From assembly GCA_014378155.1 (NCBI GenBank), contig JACMOF010000313.1:1-6406 (forward strand): DNA of 6,406 bases. Reading direction: 5' to 3'. The notes beneath the pieces are model-generated. The model was not told the DNA's origin, did not search any database, and saw nothing but the letters and a program-made list of their open reading frames with translations. Source of the stretch: Caulobacter sp. (GTDB taxonomy: Bacteria > Pseudomonadota > Alphaproteobacteria > Caulobacterales > Caulobacteraceae). Numbering within the stretch: position 1 is the stretch's first letter; every line of letters starts with the position of its first letter. Below are positions 1 through 6,150 of the stretch, piece after piece. Made by a program: the position numbers and the translations under genes.

Positions 1-864
1 GTCCTGGGGGATGGCCATCTGGCCGCCTTTCAGGGCGGCGAGGCCGTCGGTCCGCGCCGGGTCGCCGCAGCCCTGGCCCATGACGACCAAGGGCCACGCC
101 CGCCGCAGAGCGCGCCGCATGTCGGCTATCAGAAGATGCAGGGCGGCAGCATCCAGGTGATGGCCGACGCCGGGCCGCCGGCCAAGGGCGTGCTCAGCGT
201 CGCGGCCTGCGCCCAGCCGGCCGCCATAGAGATCGTCTGCGGCAAGGACCGGCTGATCACCAGCTGCGGCTGGAGCCCGGAGGCCGCCGGCGCCAACGCC
301 TTTCGCCTCTCGGACGCGGCCTCGACCCTGTCGGTGGGCGACGGCTCGGCCGGACGCCCCCTGGCGGGCTGGCGGGCTGGCGCGCTGGGCCCCTGGCTGA
401 TCGACGGCGCGGCCGACGTCGAGGTCAAGCGCCACGACGTGGCCGACACCGGCGTCTGGCTGGACATTGTCCACGATGGTTGGAAACGCCTGGGCCTGAC
501 CCATGCCCGCCGCCTGTTCCTTGACCTCAAGGCTGACGAACTGCGCGGCGAGGACAGCCTGCTGCCGATCGTCTCTGGCGGCGAGGACGGCCCGCGCCGC
601 TATCTGCCGTTCATGATCAGCTTCCACCTCCATCCCGACGCCCGCGCCTCCCTGGCCCGTGACGGCAAGAGCGTGCTGATCAAGGGTCAGTCCAATGTGG
701 GCTGGTGGCTGCGCAACGACGCGGTAGAGGTGGCCATCGCGCCGTCCGCCCATTTCGATCATGGCCACGCCCGACGGGCCGGGACGATCGTCCTAAAGAG
801 CCAGGTCCGGCCCGAAAAGGGCGCCAAGATCCGTTGGAAGTTGGCTCGAGCGGCGGACCACTGA
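1..864 (+). CDS. Heparinase II/III family protein, C-terminal part (5' end cut by window)
   Basis: The reading frame is open from base 1 to the TGA at 862-864 and gives 287 residues with no start in the window. An internal ATG at 136 (residue 46) is not the start, because the residues before it read as the same family. The fragment corresponds to the C-terminal beta-rich domain of heparinase II/III-like proteins. Visible landmarks are HVGYQKM (residues 40-46), VMADAGPP (53-60), HDGWKRLGLTHARR followed by LRGED (about 158-184), FHLHPD (208-213) and GQSNVGWWLRND (229-240), ending in a lysine/arginine-rich QVRPEKGAKIRWKL strand. Family members cleave or bind acidic polysaccharides, but the alphaproteobacterial members are mostly uncharacterised and the substrate is unknown. 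The catalytic alpha/alpha domain lies outside the window, so activity cannot be judged. Two positions where I recall histidine in the family (AHAG- and AHSTL-like motifs) read AACAQ and DAASTL here. The family call is firm; the function is not. Confidence 0.85.
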   Translation, partial: VLGDGHLAAFQGGEAVGPRRVAAALAHDDQGPRPPQSAPHVGYQKMQGGSIQVMADAGPPAKGVLSVAACAQPAAIEIVCGKDRLITSCGWSPEAAGANAFRLSDAASTLSVGDGSAGRPLAGWRAGALGPWLIDGAADVEVKRHDVADTGVWLDIVHDGWKRLGLTHARRLFLDLKADELRGEDSLLPIVSGGEDGPRRYLPFMISFHLHPDARASLARDGKSVLIKGQSNVGWWLRNDAVEVAIAPSAHFDHGHARRAGTIVLKSQVRPEKGAKIRWKLARAADH

Positions 865-1006
865 TCGCGCCCAACCCGCACGACGCGACTTTGCAATAGA
901 CGCACGAGACCGCACTCACCGTCATCCACGAAAACTTCGAGTGTTCTATTAAGCGGCAGCGTTAGGCGGCACTTAGCCGAGAAGATCAGCAATTCATTTT
1001 TATGGC

Positions 1007-1033
1007 GCTTCGAAGCCGCATGATGGTTCGAAG
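1007..1033. repeat. Twin TTCGAA palindromes 18 bp apart, able to form one stem-loop
   Basis: GCTTCGAAGC (1007-1016) is a perfect 10-bp palindrome. A second TTCGAA lies at 1027-1032, 18 bp from the first (1009-1014), or slightly under two helical turns. CTTCGAA (1008-1014) and TTCGAAG (1027-1033) are also perfect complements, so the transcript could form a 7-bp stem with a 12-base loop. A related ACTTCGAGT occurs at 934-942. The spacing suits an operator for a dimeric regulator just upstream of the receptor gene, but no regulator is known and chance is possible. Confidence 0.35.
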
Positions 1034-1076
1034 AGTCGGCGGCGTGGCTCAACCCTGCAAGTCATCAAGAAAACTT

Positions 1077-1082
1077 GAGGGG
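1077..1082 (+). promoter_or_regulatory. Ribosome binding site of the TonB receptor
   Basis: GAGGGG at 1077-1082 lies nine bases before the ATG at 1092. It settles the start: the same frame is open back to an ATG at 1002, but that start lacks a comparable site and would put 30 non-signal residues in front of a textbook signal peptide. Confidence 0.7.
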
Positions 1083-1091
1083 CACTCACCA

Positions 1092-3548
1092 ATGTTTCGT
1101 ACCAAACGAGCTTTGCTCGCCAGCTTGTCTATGGCCGCGCTATCCTTCGGCGTCGCGCAGGTCGCCATGGCGGCCGAAAGCCCGCCCACGCCCGACAATG
1201 ACACCGTCGAGGCCGTCATCGTCACCGGCACCCGGGTTTCCGGCCTGAAGGCCGTCGACAGCGCCGCGCCGATCCAGGTGCTGGACTCCCTCGCCCTGAA
1301 GGGCGCCGGCAAGCCCGACCTGATGTCGGCCCTGGCCCAGGCGATCCCATCGTTCAACGCCCAGGCCTTTGGCGGCGACACTGCGGCCCTGACGCTGTCG
1401 GCCCGTCTGCGCGGCCTGAGCTCCAATCACACCCTGGTGCTGATCAACGGCAAGCGTCGGCACGGTACGGCCAACCTCGCGGTTCTCGGCGGACCCTACC
1501 AGGGCGGCGCCGCGGCCGACCTGAACTTCATCCCGCTATCGGCCATCGACCACATCGAAGTGCTGCAGGACGGGGCCGCCGCCCAGTACGGCACCGACGC
1601 CATCGCCGGGGTGGTCAACATCATTCTCAAGAAGAGCGCTTCGGGCGGCTCGCTCGACGTCACGGGTGGCAAGTACAGCGCGGGCGACGGGGAGACGGGC
1701 AATGTCTCGGCCAATATCGGCCTGGCGCCGTTCTCCGACGCCTATCTGAACATAACGGCCGAGACCCGGTATCACGGTCTCAGCGACTGGGGCGGCGACG
1801 ACCAGCGGGTGATCCGCGGCGCCACCGCCGCCAACGGCTGGGCCGCCAGCTTGGCGGGATATCCGCACACCAACAAGATCTCGGGCGACGCCCGCTATCA
1901 GCTGACGACCTTCGCCTTCAACAGCGGCGTCGAGATCGGCGACGTGAACCTCTATTCGTTCGGCACCTACGGCCACAAATACGCCGGCGCCTATGAGAAC
2001 TTCCGCAAGCCTAGCCGCCTGCCACAACTCTATCCGCTGGGCTTCAACCCGATGGAGACCATCAAGGAGGAAGACTACGCCTTGACGGTTGGCGCGGAGG
2101 GCAAGCTGTTCGGCGATTGGAACTGGGACCTGTCCACCACCTACGGCCGCGACTTCGCCGCCATCAACGTCACCAACTCTGTCAACAAGGACCTCTATCT
2201 GGCGGCCGCCACGGTGCCGGGCCATGGCTCGACCCAGTCGGCCTTCCACGCCGGCGCCTTCCTCTCCACCCAGTGGACCACCACCCTGGATCTGAGCCGA
2301 GGGTTCGACATCGGCATGGCCGGTCCGCTGAACGTCGCCTTTGGCGCCGAGCAGCGGCACGAGACCTACAAGATCAAGGCGGGGGAGTATTCCTCGCGCT
2401 ATAACGGCGGTTCGCAGTCCTATCCGGGCTTCTCGCTGACCGACGCCGGCGAACACGAACGCGACAACGAGGCGGTCTATGTCGATTTCGCGCTGAAGCC
2501 GGTCGAGGCCCTCCAGTTGGACGCCGCCGCCCGCTACGAACACTTCAGCGACTTCGGCGACACCACGGTCGGCAAGCTGACCGGCCGCTACGATTTCACC
2601 GACGCCTTCGCCCTGCGCGGCACCGCCAGCACGGGCTTCCGCGCCCCGACCCTGGCCGAAGAGAACTACTCGGCCACCAATGTCGGCCCGACCTCGGCGT
2701 TCGTGCAGCTGGCGCCGAACTCCATCGGCGCCAAGCTGGTGGGCGTCACTGGCCTCAAGCCCGAGAAATCGACCAACTACAGCGTCGGTTTCGTGGCCCA
2801 CCCGATCTCGCGCATGACCGCTACGATTGACGCCTATCAGATCGAGATCAAAGATCGCATCGCTGGCAGCGGCTCGCTGTACGGGGCCGGCGGGGCGCAC
2901 AACTACGCGGCCGTGTCCGCCGCCATCGCCGCCAACGGCAATTCGATCTCCGACGACGCCACCGACATCGGCATCAACATCTTCACCAACGGCCTGGACA
3001 CCCGGACCCGCGGCGTCGAGGCAGTGCTGAGCTATTCCAGCGACTTCGACACCTATGGCCATGTCGAGTGGAGCCTGGCGGGCAACTACAACAAGACCGA
3101 GGTCACCAAGATCGCGCCCGCGCCCACCCAACTGGCGGGCGCATCATTCTACGACAAGGCCGCGATCTCCGATCTTGAGACCGCTTCACCGGAGTACAAG
3201 ATCTCGGGCGGAGCGCTCTACTCGCACGGCCCAATCACCGTCAACCTGCACGAGACGCTGTACGGAAAGTCCACCGAATACGCCACCTATGATGGCGGCA
3301 AGTACTGGCTGGAAAAGGTCGATTCCGCTTTCATCACCGACCTTGAAGTCTCCTGGAAAGTCATGCCGCAGTTCAAGGTCTCGGCCGGCGCCAACAACCT
3401 GTTCGACAAGAAGCCGGACAGGAAGAGCGCCGACGAACTCGACGACGAAGCCAATAACGGCAATGGAGCGCAGGACATCTATCCGAGCTTCTCGCCGTAC
3501 GGCCTGAACGGCGGCTACTACTACGGCAAGTTCGCCTACACGTTCTAA
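1092..3548 (+). CDS. TonB-dependent outer-membrane receptor
   Basis: The 818-residue product is a TonB-gated outer-membrane importer that takes up a scarce ligand using energy from inner-membrane TonB-ExbB-ExbD. A signal peptide covers residues 1-27 (basic MFRTKR, hydrophobic core, cut after AMA). A TonB box lies in EAVIVTGTR (40-48). The plug spans about 50-181, with LRGL (106-109), NGKRRH (119-124) and DGAAAQYGTDAIAGVVNI (160-177). The rest is barrel, including STGFRAPTLAEE (513-524) and the C-terminal strand GGYYYGKFAYTF ending in Phe, the usual signal for barrel assembly. There is no N-terminal STN signalling domain, so regulation through a FecR/FecI pair is not expected. The last extracellular loop carries an acidic, Asn-rich patch (781-795), possibly metal-binding. 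The start is the ATG with GAGGGG upstream. The gene is intact, with a 227-base leader and a hairpin behind. The ligand is unknown; siderophore, vitamin, glycan or peptide are all possible. Confidence 0.95.
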   Translation: MFRTKRALLASLSMAALSFGVAQVAMAAESPPTPDNDTVEAVIVTGTRVSGLKAVDSAAPIQVLDSLALKGAGKPDLMSALAQAIPSFNAQAFGGDTAALTLSARLRGLSSNHTLVLINGKRRHGTANLAVLGGPYQGGAAADLNFIPLSAIDHIEVLQDGAAAQYGTDAIAGVVNIILKKSASGGSLDVTGGKYSAGDGETGNVSANIGLAPFSDAYLNITAETRYHGLSDWGGDDQRVIRGATAANGWAASLAGYPHTNKISGDARYQLTTFAFNSGVEIGDVNLYSFGTYGHKYAGAYENFRKPSRLPQLYPLGFNPMETIKEEDYALTVGAEGKLFGDWNWDLSTTYGRDFAAINVTNSVNKDLYLAAATVPGHGSTQSAFHAGAFLSTQWTTTLDLSRGFDIGMAGPLNVAFGAEQRHETYKIKAGEYSSRYNGGSQSYPGFSLTDAGEHERDNEAVYVDFALKPVEALQLDAAARYEHFSDFGDTTVGKLTGRYDFTDAFALRGTASTGFRAPTLAEENYSATNVGPTSAFVQLAPNSIGAKLVGVTGLKPEKSTNYSVGFVAHPISRMTATIDAYQIEIKDRIAGSGSLYGAGGAHNYAAVSAAIAANGNSISDDATDIGINIFTNGLDTRTRGVEAVLSYSSDFDTYGHVEWSLAGNYNKTEVTKIAPAPTQLAGASFYDKAAISDLETASPEYKISGGALYSHGPITVNLHETLYGKSTEYATYDGGKYWLEKVDSAFITDLEVSWKVMPQFKVSAGANNLFDKKPDRKSADELDDEANNGNGAQDIYPSFSPYGLNGGYYYGKFAYTF

Positions 3549-3558
3549 GGACACGGCG

Positions 3559-3588
3559 GCCGGCGTTCGCCTTCGGGCGGACGTCGGC
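3559..3588 (+). terminator. UUCG-capped hairpin after the TonB receptor, probable terminator
   Basis: GCCGGCGTTCGCC (3559-3571) and GGCGGACGTCGGC (3576-3588) pair over 13 positions, 11 Watson-Crick and two G-U, around a TTCG loop closed by C-G, a very stable tetraloop. It begins 10 bases after the receptor stop. No T-run follows, so termination may be weak or the hairpin may mainly protect the mRNA 3' end. CCGGCGT (3561-3567) can instead pair perfectly with ACGCCGG (3591-3597), giving a competing fold. Confidence 0.55.
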
Positions 3589-3612
3589 TGACGCCGGAAA
3601 TTGAAGCCTCTT

Positions 3613-3655
3613 ACGGCCCGAGTTGTCACGGCGATGCTTCGCATCTTCAGGCCGT
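3613..3655 (+). other. Nested inverted repeat downstream of the receptor
   Basis: ACGGCC (3613-3618) is complementary to GGCCGT (3650-3655). Inside the loop lies a smaller hairpin, GATGC-TTC-GCATC (3633-3645). Together they form a second structured element just before the putative purH promoter. It may be a back-up termination structure or a regulatory dyad; no T-run follows directly. Confidence 0.35.
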
Positions 3656-3657
3656 TG

Positions 3658-3685
3658 TTGACTCCCCCGCCTCCCTCCGTATTTT
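3658..3685 (+). promoter_or_regulatory. Candidate housekeeping promoter for purH
   Basis: TTGACT (3658-3663) matches five of six bases of the -35 consensus. Sixteen bases later TATTTT (3680-3685) matches four of six of the -10 consensus. Transcription would begin near 3692 and leave a leader of about 105 bases before the purH GTG. It fits the position after the receptor's hairpins and before an operon start. It is a consensus match only. Confidence 0.4.
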
Positions 3686-3686
3686 C

Positions 3687-3793
3687 GCGCCGTTCGCGTG
3701 ACTGGCGCTAGTGATGGGCAACCATCGGGGAGCACGAACCTCATCCGCCGCGCGCCTGGGCTCCCTTTCGTCTTCCCATAGACCCGGAGCTCC
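3687..3793 (+). promoter_or_regulatory. Folded leader and ribosome binding site of purH
   Basis: The leader holds GCGCC/GGCGC (3687-3691 with 3704-3708) and a short hairpin GATGG-GCAA-CCATC (3713-3726) with a GNRA-type loop. The Shine-Dalgarno GGAG (3786-3789) sits seven bases before the GTG at 3797. GGCTCC (3759-3764) can pair with GGAGCT (3786-3791), with one G-U pair, which would cover the Shine-Dalgarno. The ribosome binding site is well supported; the control role of the folds is inference. No known riboswitch class was recognised. Confidence 0.4.
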
Positions 3794-3796
3794 GCC

Positions 3797-5386
3797 GTGC
3801 CCGCCGCCCCCGACTATCCGTCCGCCCCCGATCTCGTCGCCCCCAGGCGCGCCCTGCTGTCGGTTTCCGACAAGACCGGTTTGGTCGAGGCCGCCCAGGT
3901 GCTACACGCGGCCGGGGTGGAGTTGGTCTCGACCGGCGGCACCAAGGCGGCGATCGCGGCGGCCGGCATCCCCGTCAAGGACGTCTCCGACCTCACGGGC
4001 TTCCCGGAGATGATGGACGGCCGGGTCAAGACCCTGCACCCAGTGGTGCACGGCGGACTATTGGGCGTTCGTGACGCTCCCGAACACGCCCAGGCCATGG
4101 CCGACCACGGCATTGGCGGCATCGATATCCTGTATGTGAACCTCTATCCGTTCGAGGCCACGGTCGCCAAGGGCGGCAGCTACGCCGAATGCGTCGAGAA
4201 CATCGACATCGGCGGCCCGGCCATGATCCGCTCGGCGGCCAAGAACCACGGCTATGTCGCCGTCTGCACCGATCCGTCGGACCTCTCCGAAGTGCTGGAG
4301 GCCCTGAAGGCCGGTGGCACGACCCTGGCCCTGCGCCAGACCCTGGCGGCCCGCGCCTACGCCCGCACTGCGGCCTATGACGCGGCGATCTCCACCTGGT
4401 TCGCGGCGCGACTTGGTCAGGACTTCCCGGGCCGCAAGACCATCGCCGGCGCGCTGCGCCAGGTGATGCGCTACGGCGAGAACCCGCACCAGAAAGCCGC
4501 CTTCTACACCTTCCCCAGCCCCCGCGTCGGCGTGGCCACCGCAACCCAGTTGCAGGGCAAGGACCTCAGCTACAACAACATCAACGACACGGACGCCGCC
4601 TTCGAGCTGATCGCCGAGTTTGACCCGGCCCAAGGCCCGGCCGTGGCGATCATCAAGCATGCCAACCCCTGCGGCGTGGCGGTAGGCGGCAGCCAGCGCG
4701 AGGCCTACGAACGCGCCTTGGCCTGCGACCCCACCTCGGCCTTCGGCGGCATCGTCGCGGTCAACAGCCGCCTGACCCGCGAAGCCGCCCTGCAGATGGT
4801 CGAGATCTTCACCGAGGTAGTGATCGCCCCCGAGGCGGATGACGACGCCGTCGCCGTGTTCGCCGCCAAGAAGAACCTGCGTCTGCTGATCACCGGCGGC
4901 CTGCCCGACGCCCTGTCCACCGGCGACACTTTCAAGTCGGTGGCCGGGGGCTTCCTGGTCCAGTCTCGCGACGACGCCCGGATCACCGCCAGCGACCTGA
5001 AGATCGTCACGAAGCGTCAGCCGACCGCCGAGGAGGTGGCCGACATGCTGTTCGCGTTCACCGTGGGAAAGCACGTCAAGTCCAACGCCATCGTCTATGC
5101 CCGCGCCGGCCAGACCCTGGGCGTTGGCGCTGGCCAAATGAACCGCAAGGACTCGGCCCGGATCGCCGCCCTGCGCGCCGCCGACTTCGGCTTGGACCTC
5201 AGGGGCTGCGCCTGCGCTTCGGAAGCCTTCTTCCCGTTCGCCGACGGCCTGATCCAGGCGGCCGAAGCCGGCGCCACCGCGATCATCCAGCCAGGCGGGT
5301 CGATGCGGGATCCGGAAGTGATCGAGGCGGCCGACAAGCTGGGCCTTACGATGGCCTTCACCGGCGTGCGAGTGTTCCGCCACTAG
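3797..5386 (+). CDS. purH: Bifunctional AICAR formyltransferase / IMP cyclohydrolase PurH
   Basis: This cytoplasmic enzyme catalyses the last two steps of de novo purine synthesis: formylation of AICAR by 10-formyltetrahydrofolate, then ring closure of FAICAR to IMP. The product has 529 residues, the usual size. The N-terminal cyclohydrolase domain shows SVSDKTGL (22-29), STGGT (45-49), [11 protein letters not shown] with Lys78, NLYPF with Tyr117, and DIGG with Asp137 followed by Lys149. These line up with the human active-site residues Lys66, Tyr104, Asp125 and Lys137. The transformylase domain shows YGENPHQ (226-232), the catalytic Lys287-His288 in KHANPCG, SNAIV (429-433) and GVGAGQMNR (442-450). 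All key residues are present. The start is GTG at 3797, with GGAG seven bases upstream; an in-frame stop at 3779-3781 excludes any longer form. The gene heads a likely two-gene unit with the hydrolase 14 bases downstream. Confidence 0.98.
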   Translation: MPAAPDYPSAPDLVAPRRALLSVSDKTGLVEAAQVLHAAGVELVSTGGTKAAIAAAGIPVKDVSDLTGFPEMMDGRVKTLHPVVHGGLLGVRDAPEHAQAMADHGIGGIDILYVNLYPFEATVAKGGSYAECVENIDIGGPAMIRSAAKNHGYVAVCTDPSDLSEVLEALKAGGTTLALRQTLAARAYARTAAYDAAISTWFAARLGQDFPGRKTIAGALRQVMRYGENPHQKAAFYTFPSPRVGVATATQLQGKDLSYNNINDTDAAFELIAEFDPAQGPAVAIIKHANPCGVAVGGSQREAYERALACDPTSAFGGIVAVNSRLTREAALQMVEIFTEVVIAPEADDDAVAVFAAKKNLRLLITGGLPDALSTGDTFKSVAGGFLVQSRDDARITASDLKIVTKRQPTAEEVADMLFAFTVGKHVKSNAIVYARAGQTLGVGAGQMNRKDSARIAALRAADFGLDLRGCACASEAFFPFADGLIQAAEAGATAIIQPGGSMRDPEVIEAADKLGLTMAFTGVRVFRH

Positions 5387-5400
5387 TCCGGAGAGATCGC

Positions 5401-6150
5401 ATGCTCAGCGCGACATGGGGCGCCAAGGTCGCCGAGGCCTCGAAAGTGTTCAAACCGGCCGGGCCCGGCCCGTTCCCGGTGGCGCTGATCCTGCACGGCT
5501 GCGGGGGCAAGACGCCTTTCCTGGAGGACTACGCCAAGGTCGCAGTCAAGGCCGGCTATGCGGCGGTGGTCGTCGATTCCTTCAAGCCGCGCGGCATGTC
5601 CACACTGGACGCCAAGCTGTTCGTCTGCACGGGCATGGCGGTGCAGGGTCTGAAGCGCTCGGCCGACCTGTTCGCCATGCTGGCCTGGCTGGAGGGTCAG
5701 CGCTGGGCAGACCACCGCAAGGTGTTCCTGGCCGGCTGGAGCCACGGCGCCTGGGCGATCATGGACGGCTACGCCATCGGCATGAACGCCGCCCGCGCCA
5801 CGGGTCTTGCCGACGCCGACCCGATGCGGCTGCGGACCCAGGTGAAGGGCGCGCTGCTCGTCTATCCCTACGCCAGCTACCCATCCCTGACCTCCAGCCG
5901 GGGCGGGGGGACCTATGGCCCCAAGGTGTTCTCGGTGGTCGGCGGCAAGGACCAGGTGGTGGGCTGGAAACATCCGCAAAAGGCGCTGGAGCGGCTGAAG
6001 CGCGACGGGCTTTCGGTGGACACGGTGTTCTATCCCGACGCCACCCACGCCTTTGACGACGACCGCGCCAACGACCCGCGCGCCAGATACCGCCCCGACC
6101 TGTTCGCCCAGACGCGGGACTATTTCGCCAAGGCCCTGAACGCGGTCTAG
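5401..6150 (+). CDS. Dienelactone hydrolase family protein (alpha/beta hydrolase)
   Basis: The 249-residue product is a single-domain alpha/beta hydrolase, probably an esterase or lactonase; the substrate is unknown. The oxyanion region is LHGCGG (31-36). The nucleophile elbow is GWSHG with Ser114, followed by Asp184 in GGKDQVV and His216 in DATHAFDDD, so a complete Ser-Asp-His triad can be proposed. True dienelactone hydrolases use Cys as nucleophile, so a catabolic dienelactone role is unlikely despite the family name. No signal peptide or membrane segment is seen, suggesting a cytoplasmic protein. The ATG at 5401 has GGAGAG (5390-5395) five bases upstream and lies 14 bases after the purH stop, so the two are probably co-transcribed. 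A direct link to purine synthesis is not evident. The end overlaps the converging DUF418 gene by four bases. Confidence 0.88.
   Translation: MLSATWGAKVAEASKVFKPAGPGPFPVALILHGCGGKTPFLEDYAKVAVKAGYAAVVVDSFKPRGMSTLDAKLFVCTGMAVQGLKRSADLFAMLAWLEGQRWADHRKVFLAGWSHGAWAIMDGYAIGMNAARATGLADADPMRLRTQVKGALLVYPYASYPSLTSSRGGGTYGPKVFSVVGGKDQVVGWKHPQKALERLKRDGLSVDTVFYPDATHAFDDDRANDPRARYRPDLFAQTRDYFAKALNAV

Larger units (their letters stand above)
912..1090. repeat. Short direct repeats in permuted order flanking the receptor leader
   Basis: Three words each occur twice: GCACTCACC (912-920 and 1082-1090), GTCATC (921-926 and 1061-1066) and GAAAACTT (930-937 and 1069-1076). In the first set the order is GCACTCACC, GTCATC, GAAAACTT. 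In the second set GCACTCACC comes last, so the order is permuted. The second set runs through the ribosome binding site up to the receptor ATG. It may be the trace of an old duplication of the leader, or coincidence. Confidence 0.35.
865..1091. other. Non-coding leader between the heparinase-like gene and the TonB receptor
   Basis: These 227 bases are visibly less GC-rich than the flanking genes, especially 930-1003, and no convincing reading frame of their own was found. No clear terminator hairpin follows the heparinase-like gene. An AT-rich patch (988-1003) and a TATTAA (947-952) could belong to a promoter, but neither has a good -35 element at normal spacing, and no sigma-54 or Caulobacter-type GCTANAWC element was recognised. 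Short repeats in this stretch are listed separately. The receptor promoter is probably here, but I cannot place it. Confidence 0.6.

Noticed and set aside
988..1003. AT-rich patch as a Fur box
   Set aside because: It lacks the dyad symmetry and the GATAAT/ATTATC-type half sites of Fur operators.
1002..1091. Upstream ATG at 1002 as the receptor start
   Set aside because: It would place 30 extra residues before a standard signal peptide and lacks a good ribosome site; GAGGGG before 1092 fits much better.
1536..3131. Long minus-strand reading frame (531 codons) inside the TonB receptor gene
   Set aside because: The product is low-complexity Gly/Val/Ala/Arg-rich, matches no family I know, and lies wholly opposite a clear gene. 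GC-rich codon bias explains long antisense frames.
3711..4013. Plus-strand frame beginning in the purH leader and running into purH
   Set aside because: Its product is a Pro/Arg/Ser-rich frame-shifted shadow of purH with no ribosome site.
4058..5383. Long minus-strand reading frame (441 codons) opposite purH
   Set aside because: It is the same kind of GC-bias shadow, with no recognisable domain, opposite a fully verified purH.
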